Of a DNA stretch of 64,000 nucleotides, positions 53,621-64,000 are shown one piece after another. A program made the translations under genes and the position numbers. The notes beneath the pieces are model-generated. The model was not told the DNA's origin, did no database searches, and saw only the letters and a list, made by a program, of their open reading frames with translations. Source of the stretch: Corynespora cassiicola (Eukaryota > Ascomycota > Dothideomycetes > Pleosporales > Corynesporascaceae). The stretch covers positions 2,046,001 through 2,110,000 of the forward strand of contig JAEUWY010000008.1 of assembly GCA_022059125.1 (NCBI GenBank). Reading direction: 5' to 3'. Numbering within the stretch: the first letter of the stretch is position 1; each line of letters opens with the position of its first letter.

Positions 53621-56326
53621 ATGTTTCGCAATCCACGAGAAAATCGAAACCTGCCCTCCATCTCACACCTGTCACCGTCAATCGGACGTGCCCCCTCGCC
53701 ACCCCGCTACAAATCCTCGGCGACAGCAATGGCTGCAAAATCAGCGACCAAGACGTCCACCCCAAAGTCAAAGGCTACTCCTTCGCGACCCAAGCCGAAG
53801 CAGACTACTCTTGTTCCCACAGAATGGGCCAAGAACGCCGCTGCCAACAATGCTGCGAGAGCAAAGGCAAAGCCGGCTGCATCGCCAAACGGCAATATCA
53901 TGGCATTCTTCAAGAAGGCAGAAGAGCAAAATAACAGGATATTTCTGGCGGAGCGTGGGGCAAAAGACACGTTCGTAATCGAAGATGTCGACGAGGAGGA
54001 GGGTGCTGGTTGGACCGACGAGGCCCCAGTAATCACACCCGAAGACAACCCCGATACGAGGTACAACGAGGTTGGTGGCAGTGTCAAGAGAAGAAGACTG
54101 AGTGCAACCCTACCGGAGCCTGTGTGCAGTCCGCCTCCACCCGAAGCCGCAGATTCCATTGTATCCAAGCCTCCACCCGAGGATGCTTCAGTCCAGGCCG
54201 AGGAGTTGCCACCGAAGCCGATCAAAAAGGCTGGACCTTTTATTGACGACTCAGACTCAGAAATGGACGGAGAAATTCCCATTCCAAGACGAGGTACGAT
54301 TATAAAACAAACAACGACTGAAGACGACGCGCTTTCTAAACCGCCAAAGGAATCAGCACCCGCACATGACGATGAATCGTGTGATGTTCGTATACCAGCA
54401 TCTAAATCTGAGACGCCGCCCCCTGTTGGACATGATTTTGACGGCTTTGACGACCTTGAGGACGACGATCTCCTCGAAGGGGAAGAGTACGACGAGCGGC
54501 GGTGGATGGAGCAGCAGAGAAAGCTAGAAATGGCCGAGTCTGGCTTCGAAGGCGATGAAGATATTGATTCCATACCAATGTTTCCAGAGGATGACGCCGA
54601 AAATGATGAGGTTGATGACACAAAGGATGCGCCCGCCTGTCCAATATGCAACACAACTCTGGCAGAATTGAGTGACCAGCAAGTATCGGTACATGTAAAT
54701 GCTTGCTTGGACGGGAACCCGATACCTCCCCCCGAACCGAAGGAAAACACGGCAACAAATCTCCCAGCTACGAGCAGTAAGATGTTCAAGCGCCCGCCTC
54801 GACCAGCCAAACCAGGCCAGCAAAACCCATTTCAACTTGGCGACTCTAGTACGGGCGCAAAATCTGCATTCTCCAAGATAATGTCAAGTCATGCGGAAGA
54901 CTCGGCCTGGGCCAGCGCTGCTGCGTCAGAATCTGCGGCGAGGGGAAAGCCATCGTACCAACGGACTTGTCCCTTTTACAAAATACTCCAGGGTTTCTAC
55001 ATTTGCGTGGACGCTTTCCGATATGGGGCTGTGAAGGGCCAGAATGCCTACTTTCTAAGCCATTTCCATAGTGATCACTATGTAGGGTTGACAAAGTCAT
55101 GGTCCCATGGTCCTATTTATTGCAGTAAAGTAACTGGAAATTTGGTACGCCAACAGCTTGGAGTAGACCCAAAGTGGGTTGTTGACCTTGAATGGGAGAA
55201 GAAAACCGAGGTGCCTGGCACTGAAGGTGTTCATGTTACGATGATCCCAGCCAATCACTGCCCCGGCAGCTCTCTATTCCTGTTTGAGAAGCAGATGGGG
55301 CAGGGCAAGAACCCCAAGTTGCAGCGCGTACTGCACTGTGGAGACTTCCGAGCCTGTCGGGCGCACGTCGAGCACCCTCTTCTGCGGCCCGACGTGATAG
55401 ACGCTGTCAGTGGGAAGAGCCGCCAGCAGAAACTGGACGTTTGCTACCTAGACACCACCTATCTGAACCCCAAGTACGCATTTCCACCCCAGGAGCAAGT
55501 CATCCAAGCCTGCGCAGACATGTGTGTCAGCCTCAATAAGGAACGCGCAGACGAAGAAGACGCCTGGGAGCAAGTGAAGCGCGACCGCGCCGGCCAGGGC
55601 ATGATCAACTTCGTCCGCAAAGACTCCGAGGCGCCCACAGAAGACCAGCCAGACACTGAAGACGTGGACGCCATGAAAGTCACCAGCTCGGGCCCGACGC
55701 GCAAACGTGGCCGCCTCCTCGTCGTAGTTGGCACCTACAGCATCGGCAAGGAGCGCATCTGCATGGGCATCGCCAAAGCCCTAGACTCCAAAATCTACGC
55801 CCCGCCCGCAAAACAGCGCATCTGCCGCGCCCTCGAGGACCCGGAGCTCCAGGCCCTGCTCACCACCGACCCGCGCGCCGCCCAGGTCCACATGACGCCC
55901 CTCTTCGAGATTCGCGCAGAGACCCTGTCCGACTACCTCGCAGACTACCGCGACGTCTTCTCCCGCGCCGTCGGCTTCCGCCCTTCCGGCTGGAATTATC
56001 GCCCGCCCAAGACGCGCTTCACCGAGTCGCCCGCCGTGCAGACGGTGTTGCATTCCAAGGGCTGGAGGAGCGAGTTTTCGATGAGGAATCTGCAGCCGCA
56101 GCGCGGGAATACGGTGCGCGCGGCCTGCTTTGGCGTGCCGTATAGTGAGCATAGCAGTTTTAGGGAGCTGACCATGTTTTGCTGTGCGTTGAGGATTGAT
56201 CGGATCATTCCGACGGTCAATGTGGGGAGTGCGAAGAGTAGGGAGAAGATGAAGGTTTGGTGTGAGAGGTGGGCGGCGGATCGGAGGAAGAATGGGTTGT
56301 TTAAGGTGGAGGGGGATGCTTGGTAG
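53621..56326 (+). CDS. PSO2: DNA interstrand-crosslink repair nuclease, PSO2/SNM1 family
   Basis: A single frame encodes 901 aa from the ATG at 53621; the ATG at 53729 has a better context and may be the true start (865 aa). The N-terminal 330 residues are disordered and acidic, with GNIMAFFKK resembling a degenerate PCNA-binding box. A UBZ-type zinc finger follows near residue 338 (CPICNTTLAEL...HVNAC). The metallo-beta-lactamase core has HFHSDHYVG near 481, NHCPGSSLFLF and HCGDFR. The DRMBL domain at the C-terminus ends with RIIPTVNVGSAKSREKMKVW. UBZ plus MBL plus DRMBL is the layout of the nuclear 5'-exonuclease that repairs interstrand crosslinks. It is a conserved housekeeping gene, and its presence suggests the right boundary of the polyketide locus. 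Confidence 0.93.
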   Translation: MFRNPRENRNLPSISHLSPSIGRAPSPPRYKSSATAMAAKSATKTSTPKSKATPSRPKPKQTTLVPTEWAKNAAANNAARAKAKPAASPNGNIMAFFKKAEEQNNRIFLAERGAKDTFVIEDVDEEEGAGWTDEAPVITPEDNPDTRYNEVGGSVKRRRLSATLPEPVCSPPPPEAADSIVSKPPPEDASVQAEELPPKPIKKAGPFIDDSDSEMDGEIPIPRRGTIIKQTTTEDDALSKPPKESAPAHDDESCDVRIPASKSETPPPVGHDFDGFDDLEDDDLLEGEEYDERRWMEQQRKLEMAESGFEGDEDIDSIPMFPEDDAENDEVDDTKDAPACPICNTTLAELSDQQVSVHVNACLDGNPIPPPEPKENTATNLPATSSKMFKRPPRPAKPGQQNPFQLGDSSTGAKSAFSKIMSSHAEDSAWASAAASESAARGKPSYQRTCPFYKILQGFYICVDAFRYGAVKGQNAYFLSHFHSDHYVGLTKSWSHGPIYCSKVTGNLVRQQLGVDPKWVVDLEWEKKTEVPGTEGVHVTMIPANHCPGSSLFLFEKQMGQGKNPKLQRVLHCGDFRACRAHVEHPLLRPDVIDAVSGKSRQQKLDVCYLDTTYLNPKYAFPPQEQVIQACADMCVSLNKERADEEDAWEQVKRDRAGQGMINFVRKDSEAPTEDQPDTEDVDAMKVTSSGPTRKRGRLLVVVGTYSIGKERICMGIAKALDSKIYAPPAKQRICRALEDPELQALLTTDPRAAQVHMTPLFEIRAETLSDYLADYRDVFSRAVGFRPSGWNYRPPKTRFTESPAVQTVLHSKGWRSEFSMRNLQPQRGNTVRAACFGVPYSEHSSFRELTMFCCALRIDRIIPTVNVGSAKSREKMKVWCERWAADRRKNGLFKVEGDAW

Positions 56327-56482
56327 GATGTGTTTGCTGTTGTGGTGGTTGCTGTCTACTGACATGAGGCTTTCGTATGGTTGGGATTAGGCCAAAAGAT
56401 TCAATGGAATGGAATTGAACGGTACGCTATTGGAGAGGACGAATAAAAAACAGAAATGTACTCCATGGGTGTCCCATCTCCT

Positions 56483-59400
56483 TTACATTTCCTGATCCAT
56501 TACATATCCTGTCGGCGCCTCGGAGCTGATGTACGTGCCTTCGTCGATAAATGAATTGAACGACTCGTCACCAGCAGCCGCATCCTGGCCAGTGAAATCC
56601 ACCATGAACCCATCTTCAGTCGATGTGCTTGCTTCTTGAGGGGTGTCCTGAGATCCATTGGGAAAGTAATCGGATGTATCGGTACCAGCAAACGCGTTTT
56701 GGCCATTGAGATTCATCCCTGATTGATCCTGGATATATGCACCTAGGTCTTGCGCATCGCCCCAAGCTTCATTAAAATAACTATGGGGTGGCTCGTTATC
56801 GACAGATACGTTCGAGCCAAGAAAATCCATTCTTGACCCATGCTCAGTATAGGCAGTCGGCCCTTGAGGAGCATCATCGGGCTCGCTCTTCCTTACCGCC
56901 CCACGGAAACGTTGATAAAGATGGTCGACGAAGCGAGCTGAGGCTGGATGTCCGGCACACTTAGCAAAAAGTTTTGCTCGTGTGTATTGTGTTTTGACAT
57001 CCAAACCATCGTATTCTTTGCGATTGAAATAACGATTTTGACGCTCGGCATATTGGATATCGCTTTCATCACGAAAAACCTCGAGATCGAGATCAGTGCC
57101 ATTTCGCATTAAGAGAAGCATCATATCCAGGCGAGCCCACTCCGCTGCTGCTTCAAATGCTGTTCTGCCGTCTCCTTTGGCTGGTGGAAAGTTTGGATCA
57201 GCTCCCTTCTCAATCAGGAATGTTGCCACACCGACGTGCCCTTGGAGCGCAGCCAATTGTAGAGGAGTGCCACCCGAAAAGAGTGGGGAGCTATCGACAG
57301 GAGCCCCCTTGTCAATGAGATACTCGACCATCTCTAAGTTACCAATTTCGGCAGCTAGCTGAAGGGGTGTTCGGGTAAGCTGGAATCGTGGGGGGTGGTC
57401 AATATCTGCCCCATATTGTATCATCATTTCGATCATAGGCAGATATCCGACAGATACGGCCACTAGTAATGATGAATAACGAAGCATAAAGACACCCCCG
57501 GAGATTTTGTCCTCGAGCTTCTCTTTAGACACAATCTTATTGGGATCCACCCCGCTTTCCAGAAGAATCTGAGCCGTCGCCAGACTTTTCTGAACTATTG
57601 CCTCGGCCAATGGAGCACGCTGTGGCATGCCTTCGGGAAATCCATAACGTCTATTTATCGTTTCAAAGCCTTCGAGATCCACGAAAGAGACAAGCTTGCG
57701 AATGGTAGGGAGATCATTCCGTTGTATCGCCTTTCGAATCGCTAAGGAACCATATTGTCTCCTTTTCAAAGTTCCTTGACGCTCTATGTCTTTCAATAAG
57801 AGATCGATGGCTTTAGCTTCTGATTGGTATTTGATTGCATGGAACAATGCAAGAGAATCAGGCGGGCCTGCATTCCATTCCAACAATTGAATCATCATAT
57901 CGGATCTGTTCAGTTGTGCTGCAATCGCCAAAATCGATGGATAACATGTTCTGTAGCGTACTGGATATTGAAGCGACCAAGGTGAATATCTTCCTTGTTC
58001 ATCTACCACAACAGCGTTGACATCTAGTTCATTGTCCAGTAGCCAACTCATCAATATCGTATCATTGACTGCGATAGCATGGTATGCCAAAACACGCAAA
58101 ATGTCTTTTTCCGTTACAACATTACTGAATGCAATCCGACCAAGGATATTTTCTAGGTAGCCGAAATTTTCATGACTAGTGTCTTTAGAATGTAAGGCAT
58201 TTCCGAGTTCTCTGGTCTGGACCACTAAATCGCTAATGAGAGAGACCCGGTCATTTCGCAAAAGAATATGCATAACTTCCCAGAGTTGCGGATTGTATAT
58301 CACATAATCATGTATGGTGAAACGCATGATCTTGTTGGAAATATTGTCCAAGCCGAGTCTTGCGCTAAATTCCAATGCTGTACTCATTTGTAGATGGGAA
58401 GGAATGGCTATGGGGTTCTCGAGCGCAGATACGACGTACTTCAAGTCGTTTCGTAAAATGGCGTCTTCCAGGTCCTTCATGATGAATTCAGGCTTGTCTT
58501 TAATTTTCCTAGGACGTGATGAGGAAGACTGGTGTATTGCCTTGGTAGTATTGGCAAAATCCATATCTGGAAATTGTAAAAGCAGGCCCATTGATTTGCA
58601 TGCTTGGAGTAGCATGTCAACCGCCCATTCGATATTGTTCAATATGCCTTTTTGGAGGGCAGTCGATAGTGCCGCGTTAATTTCCGGGTCGGATAGCAAG
58701 ATAAGTCTTACATTATCAACAAGAAGATAATTAAAGACCGCTTTGGTCATGCGTCCAGGTAAGGCTTCGGGTCCAAACCGTAAATCACGCCCATCTTTCC
58801 AAATGCATCTTTCAAGGACATTGCTCTTGATCCAGCCATTCACACCATCATGTCTCTTGCTAAGAAGATACAATATGAGATCATCATCGTATTCGATAGA
58901 AAGGAGCCAATCAAAAGTAGGAACTTGTCCAGATTCAACAGCCTTATCAATCACATGTCTCATAAACTTTATGTCTTCTTGCCCTCCAACCAGTGCATTA
59001 AGAAGCATGGGAACGGGAATCTCGATAGTTTTCAGAATCATATGATCAACAAAAATTCTAAGAAGGGGGGGATTAACTGGATGGCAAGCGTTTGAAAATG
59101 CACTCTGGCGCTGGTCATTGGGGAGATGAAGATATTCAAGAGGATCAGCGCCCAGCTCGAGCATCGCGGCGATGATCTTTTCATCTCCATTTTGGACTGC
59201 TTCTGCAAAAACCCGTTCTCGAAGCATTTCAAAGACATATGTGTCTAGGCCTCCGAAGAATTGTCGCACCATGGGCAATGGAACACTCCTGAGAAAGGTG
59301 TGGATTGCGGAATTTGTAAGATCCTTTCCCAAACCGGTGCTGTTCAAAAGAGCAGCGACTAGCGACTTCGGAATCATGAATTGTGCTGGGTCGGCCGAAA

Positions 59401-60128
59401 TCTCTCTTGAGTAGAATACGTTATCGAGGTTGTGTTGCTTGAGAGTAGACAGCTGACTTGATGAGGTGTATTGGTCCCATAGCCTCCAGTCCAGGGTCTT
59501 GAACCACGAGAATGGCTCATCGAAATGGCCCACAAGGATCTCGTACCCTGGACGAATGATTATTGAATTGGAACTCCCTGGAAATGGCTTCATGATCGTA
59601 GTCCTGGATTGAGGTTTTTGTCGGACACGAAGGGTTACTCCTGCTATGTCAATTGACACGGGATCTCCTGGAGATGGTCAGCTTCCAAGTTCTTGCAGAA
59701 GTATGTCACGATCTTACTGAGTTGCCGCGATATTATTTCCTTGCCCACGCCGTAACGGGCAATTGCATTTGCGATCTTTTCCTCCGAAAGCAAGCAGCCG
59801 TTGAATTTCACCTCAGTAGCTAAGTCTCGCTGGTCATTTTGTCGCAATTTTGCAATTATTGATTGCCATTCGCTTTTTTTTAGATACTTTCGCAGTCCCC
59901 ACTTCTTCATCTCGTATTCGTACTGCTGTTTGCTGATGGATGTCAGTTGAGTGTGGAATGCTCAATGTTCATGACAGACCTGCGAGAAAATCCGTTCTCC
60001 CTCTTCATTCTCGCTATGATTCCATTTTCCCCTCCCAAGGGCAAGTTTTCCTGGATGTACAGTCGTGTAATCTTCTCACGATGCTCATTCCAGGCGGCTG
60101 CACTGTTTGCTCTTGTGTTTTGAGCCAT
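56483..60128 (-). CDS. Clr5-domain protein with C-terminal ankyrin repeats
   Basis: Exons 60128-59980, 59932-59718 and 59667-56483 give 1182 aa. Exons 1 and 2 together form an N-terminal Clr5 domain: WNEHREKITRLYIQENLP in exon 1, then QQYEYEMKKWGLRKYLKKSEW in exon 2, with the conserved Trp residues. Intron 2 (GTAAGA...GCTGAC...CTCCAG) is 50 nt. The long third exon has a largely helical middle region with scattered ankyrin-like units from about residue 180. Clear ankyrin repeats lie near 830-960 (TPLQLAAEIGNLEMVEYLI, TPLQLAALQGHVGVATFLI). The last 200 residues are acidic and low in complexity. Clr5 domains are fungal N-terminal modules of unknown function often joined to ankyrins, so partner binding is likely but function is unknown. 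It is convergent with the PSO2-like gene (156 nt). Confidence 0.88.
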
Positions 60129-60884
60129 TTTGATGTTTTGATTGTGTAGCAGAAGGCTGAGAGACGGTGGTGCGAGCGGGTGGGCGGGGTTTATAAGAGC
60201 AGGATCAGGCTGAGAAACAGGCAACTCACCGGCCATAAGCCACAATATCGCCAATCCCTGCTTCTGGTAGTATGTCTTGACCAATAGTCCGAAGATAAAA
60301 AAAGAGACCACATCTTTCATGTTTTCGACTATCGAAGGCCTTCTAGTAAAGATATTTTTCCCCATACCTTGCGATGTCGCCATCCCCATCACTAGTTCCA
60401 GGCTGTCCCATTTATCAAACGGACGAGCAAAGTGTCAGGGCAGAGATGTATCTGCGTCTGGTGAATTGACCTAACGATCGCCAGGTGCAAAAGCCACGAA
60501 CTCAGGTGGTACCAACTGTTATACAGCGAATCATGCAAAACCAGAATTTGCAGGGTAGAAAGGCAGTTGCCAATCATGCAAAACCAGAAACTTGGCGGAG
60601 TAGCCTGGCAACGTCATCCAGCCTGCAGCAACGAGGAGCCCAAGCCGCCTGAGCAAGAGCCAATGATGCGAAACCAGAAATTCAAAGGCTTCACGTCACG
60701 TGACCATGCTTCGCCATCTCAAAATCTGAAAAGTATCAATTATAAGGAGAGCGGAAAAGCAACCGTAGTGACTTTCCAGAATGCACCCAGGAGAATTGCC
60801 TTTGACTGATTCCATCGCACCTAGCAGGCCCTAATCCATCCACTCCTTACAAAAAACAAAGAAACCTCCCCAGCACGTCCGAAC
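60129..60884. promoter_or_regulatory. Divergent intergenic region with triplicated motif
   Basis: This 756-nt stretch separates the Clr5-ankyrin gene and a small membrane-protein gene. It contains three copies of a 19-20-bp motif (60528-60680) and a TCACGTCACGTGAC palindromic run at 60691-60704. No gene was recognised. Confidence 0.5.
60528..60680 (+). repeat. Three dispersed copies of CAATCATGCAAAACCAGAAA
   Basis: Copies lie at 60528-60546 (starts GAATC), 60571-60590 (exact) and 60661-60680 (CAATGATGCGAAACCAGAAA), in one orientation, 43 and 90 nt apart. The copies are highly similar while the spacers are not, which suggests binding sites or a decayed repeat. Confidence 0.75.
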
Positions 60885-61544
60885 ATGCCCGCCTGGTCCA
60901 CCGAAGCAATCATCGCCTTCGTCACCCTACTCGCGACCTGCTTCCCTCTCACCGCCGTCATCTGGTGCCTCGTCCGAAGACGCCAGCCTCCCCTGGACCG
61001 CCCCGAGGACAGAGGTACCGCCCCTACCCTCACCACACCCCAACCCAACGACATGGCTGTCCTCATCGCTGACCATGCCCAGCAAGCGAAGAAGGCGGCG
61101 CCGCTCCGGACCCTGATCGCCAGCGCCAAGAGCAGCCCCCACAGCTCTATGTCGTTGCGCGGTCGAATTCGGCCTTGGACGCGCGGGTGGTTGTTTGGTA
61201 TGCTTGAGGGCGGTATGGGCTTAGCAGCGACTTTGGTTGGTGGGGAGCGGGACGGGTGTTGCTCTTCTTGGGCGGGGGCGTGGCTGCTGTGGGTGCCTTG
61301 GGGGACGTCCCGCTATGTAGAAAGGCGGGAAGTTATGGGCACTGTATCAGGGTATGACATGCTTCTGAAAGAGGTCTATATATGGTCTTGTAGCTTATTT
61401 TGGACTATCTTTGGGGTGCTGTTGACAGGAGGGCTGGATCACGTGAGCGGGTTGAAGACGACCTCGGGATGCCGCAAAGCATATAGGGAGGTCAAGGCTG
61501 GGACATGGGCTCAAGTGAGCTGGAAAGTATTCATAGAATTGTAA
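60885..61544 (+). CDS. Hypothetical small membrane protein
   Basis: The ATG at 60885 opens a 219-aa frame. It starts with a clear transmembrane helix (residues about 8-30, FVTLLATCFPLTAVIWCLV), followed by a basic, Pro-rich segment (RRRQPPLDRP). Further weaker hydrophobic stretches lie near 105-120 and 170-182. No domain was recognised. The N-terminal half looks like real protein; the second half has less protein-like composition, so a missed intron or earlier stop is possible. Function is unknown. Confidence 0.5.
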   Translation: MPAWSTEAIIAFVTLLATCFPLTAVIWCLVRRRQPPLDRPEDRGTAPTLTTPQPNDMAVLIADHAQQAKKAAPLRTLIASAKSSPHSSMSLRGRIRPWTRGWLFGMLEGGMGLAATLVGGERDGCCSSWAGAWLLWVPWGTSRYVERREVMGTVSGYDMLLKEVYIWSCSLFWTIFGVLLTGGLDHVSGLKTTSGCRKAYREVKAGTWAQVSWKVFIEL

Positions 61545-61796
61545 TTTAGCCGCCGAAATATGATGTTGTATGCCGCTGGCCTTGCTGGTAGAGCCACCCT
61601 GGCAATGTTTTGGTAATATCTACTTGGCCATGCTTGTCATTCATCACGAGCACATAGTACTGGAAGAATACTTTTCTCTAGCATCATGTCTAGACTCGGG
61701 TACTTGATAGATGCGCTCAAAAGCTATGCAGATTGCTGAATGCAGATATAGGGTGTATGTGACTATCACACATGGGCTTGGTCATGCCCAAAACCC

Positions 61797-64000
61797 CTAA
61801 TGTGACAATCTCGTTCTGTGATGCCCAGCTTCATCCATCAGAGGAACAACCCTTGCGTGTCTGTCCCATCCCAGAGGTACCATGCGTCTCCAATGCTCCT
61901 TCTCAGCATGGACTCTTGTGGCATGTTCAATGAGTGACTCATCTCGTCTTCTCCCGTAAACCCCAACCAGAGGGATCTCTATCTGGCGACAACCGGACCA
62001 TGGCATGACCGTTTTGTTCTGGTTGTCCGAGGAGACTTGCAGTTTTGGTTGATCCGTGTGCCTGGACACCAAAAGCCAGTCGATGATTGCCGGGTGGTTC
62101 TTGCCGGCTTCGTATGCGTTTGTATTCCTGCCGTTTATGACCGATTCGAGCGATGCCCCTTCGCGCACAAGAAACTGGACGGATGACAACTGACCCGCAG
62201 TACATGCAGCCATGAGCGGGGATCCCTCTGTGGGACTAGGGAAGTTGACATCTTCCCCTGCTCTGAGAAAAACGCGCATGTCGGCAATCGTTCCTATGGC
62301 TGCAAAGAAGCAAAGCCAAAGGCGTTGTTTATGGCCAGTACAGCGGAAATGCATCTGTCTTTCTTCCATGGGGAGATATTTGAGTAGTAAACGTTGCCCC
62401 TGGGGTGACAGCTTGTTCATGACATTGTCGGGCGATGCAGCTTGTGGCCTGATTAGTTCCGGATCAAATCCCTTCATATACAGGTAAGATCCGAAATGAG
62501 TCCATTTCAAGGCGGTCGACACAGGCGTAATCCCCCCTCTGTCTTTTTTACTCATGTCGTATCCACAGTCCAGCAGATGCATATAAATGCGAATATCTCC
62601 GCTGGCAGCTGCATAATGTAATGCCGTCCATGAAGCTGCATCAGAGGCGTGGTGCACCCGGTCGTGCTCTTGTAGAATCTCAACGGCTTCCAATGAGCCT
62701 CCTTGACATGCAGCATGCAGGGGTGTCCGAAGCAAACTACTGGTGGCAGCCGGACTTGCGCCATGATCCAGCAAAATCTTGATCGATTCAGTGCGATTCG
62801 CCTCCGCTGCCCAATGCAAGGGCGCGAAACCTCTTGAATCACATCCATCAACCTGCGCACCCAGTCTCAAAAGATTTTGCAATATGGTACCATCATATCC
62901 GATAGCGGCTAGGTGCAGAGGCCTACATCCTGATGGACAATTGAGGGAATTCTCATGATGTACACGGCAGCTGGGACTTATCCCCCGATGACTAGTGGGC
63001 TGTAATTGATCATGTGACACAGGACTATCGTAACTAAAATCCCTGGACCAGACTTAGTCACGTCTCTGAGAATGTATCAGATGAATCTTACCCGTAGACC
63101 CTCTTATTCTCGATTATATGCCCGTGCAAGATCTCGATAGCACTGGGATTGCTAAACATAGCCACATGGAAAGGATACAGCATCCCCTCATGGAGCCAAT
63201 GATTCTCGTGCATCATATGACGCTTCAGCAAGCGGGGGAGCCATTCATTACATCTCGAGTTGCTGATTGCCGAAGAAAGTCCAATGGAAGATACACGTGG
63301 AACCTCGGATTGTGATCCAAGAGACGCTGTACACGTGGGCGGTGCTTGGTCCATCAAAAACTCCAATATTTTCCATTGCCCGTAAATAATTGCAATGTCC
63401 AATGGATAGCAGACACTACAAGCGGGAGAAGCTCTGGAAACCATATTTTTTCCATGTTTTCCATGTTTTATGAGGAGTTCACATGTTTCCAAGTCGCCAT
63501 TTTGAACAGCATCGAACAGCACATTACTGTTGTCGCTCATCCGTAGTTTCTTGAGGATAGCCTCGGAAATGCCGACATCTTTCAACAACTCAGTAAGCTC
63601 CGCATGCAGATGAAGAGGTGCATAAACATCAGGAGTATTTCCATAGATATCTTGCTGCATTTCTGCTCCACTGTTTAAGAGCATACGGGCTGCTGCAAAG
63701 TTACCACCATACATTGCAGAGTGCAATGCAGTGTGCCTACCCCTGATTGTTACAGCATTAATGTCAACCTTGTTCTTCAGTAGGTATTCCAGAGCCTTGG
63801 TGCCAAATTTTGATGATGATGCAAAGTGCAATGGGGTTAAGCCATCTGCCATCTTCTCTGGAAGCTCAGGTATATCTTTTCGTTTCGCCAGAAATTCTAT
63901 GATATCTGGGAAATCCCGACGTGCTGCTAGATGAAGTGCAGTCTCGTATTCACAGAAAGACTGGCCATCTTGAGACGTAGATATAGGGAACGATGTATTC
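61797..64000 (-). CDS. Ankyrin-repeat protein (N-terminus beyond right edge)
   Basis: Two visible exons, 64000-63092 and 63042-61797, are joined by a 49-nt intron (GTAAGA...GTCCAG) that keeps phase. About 717 residues are seen and the frame is still open at the edge, starting there within a further ankyrin-like unit (YETALHLAARRDF). Repeats include GLTPLHFASSSKFGTKALEY, HTALHSAMYGGNFAAARMLL, RPLHLAAIGYDGTILQNLL, APLHWAAEANRTESIKILL and TPLHAACQGGSLEAVEIL, with more degenerate units towards the C-terminus. No enzyme domain is visible; a NACHT, Clr5 or other module could lie upstream outside the window. Ankyrin repeats mediate protein contacts; the partner is unknown. Confidence 0.87.

Noticed and set aside
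53707..54810. 367-codon minus-strand frame
   Set aside because: It is antisense to the disordered N-terminus of the PSO2-like gene and consists of Ser-rich low-complexity sequence.
60691..60698. TCACGTCA as an Apf2-type box linked to the cluster regulator
   Set aside because: It matches the reverse complement of TGACGTGA but lies 46 kb from the bANK cluster, in the promoter of unrelated genes.
1..64000. tRNA genes, rRNA genes, CRISPR arrays and intact transposons
   Set aside because: None was recognised by eye. CRISPR is not expected in a fungal nuclear genome; tRNA genes with introns could still be missed without a covariance-model search.

Overview
The window is nuclear DNA from a filamentous ascomycete (Pezizomycotina). 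Many genes are split by short introns of about 46-79 nt with GT...AG ends. The gene families are typical of these fungi: highly reducing polyketide synthases (HR-PKS), cytochrome P450s, a HET-domain gene, an AA9 lytic polysaccharide monooxygenase, a Clr5-ankyrin protein and a PTH11-like rhodopsin-domain protein. Class cannot be fixed from sequence reading alone; Sordariomycetes or Leotiomycetes are reasonable guesses. Intron boundaries given here were read by eye and checked only for phase and motif continuity.

1-14.9 kb is the right-hand part of a secondary-metabolite cluster whose left side lies outside the window. It holds an HR-PKS (KS-AT-start of DH visible), a divergent alpha/beta-hydrolase of the kind that offloads or transfers polyketides, a 14-TM MFS exporter, a P450, a Nor-1-like short-chain reductase, a secreted FAD-linked oxidase of the berberine-bridge type, and a regulator. 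The regulator has a bZIP basic region with no leucine zipper, followed by ankyrin repeats (the bANK class, as in TOXE and Apf2); its DNA-binding exon is only 100 nt. Three intergenic regions serving five of these genes share eight copies of a motif close to CTTA(C/G)NTGCA(T/G), a candidate operator.

15-25 kb is looser. It has several small hypothetical genes, a second four-exon P450 (20.5-22.2 kb) and a rhodopsin-domain membrane protein (23.3-24.6 kb). At 25-30 kb there is a secreted AA9 LPMO and a HET-domain protein.

30.3-39.5 kb looks like a carbohydrate-use cluster: a secreted clan GH-A hydrolase, a divergent intracellular GH31 alpha-xylosidase-like enzyme, a transcription factor carrying two C2H2 fingers plus a Zn2Cys6 finger, and a maltose-permease-type sugar transporter. 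A 12-bp CGG-containing element occurs in the promoters of the glycosidase pair and of the transporter. A secreted tyrosinase follows at 39.6-40.8 kb.

41.4-52.8 kb is a second polyketide locus: a DHA2 exporter diverging from a complete ten-exon HR-PKS (KS-AT-DH-cMeT-ER-KR-ACP, 2527 aa). A housekeeping PSO2/SNM1 DNA crosslink-repair nuclease at 53.6 kb probably marks its right boundary. The right end (56.5-64 kb) carries a 1182-aa Clr5-ankyrin protein, a small membrane protein and an ankyrin protein that runs off the edge.
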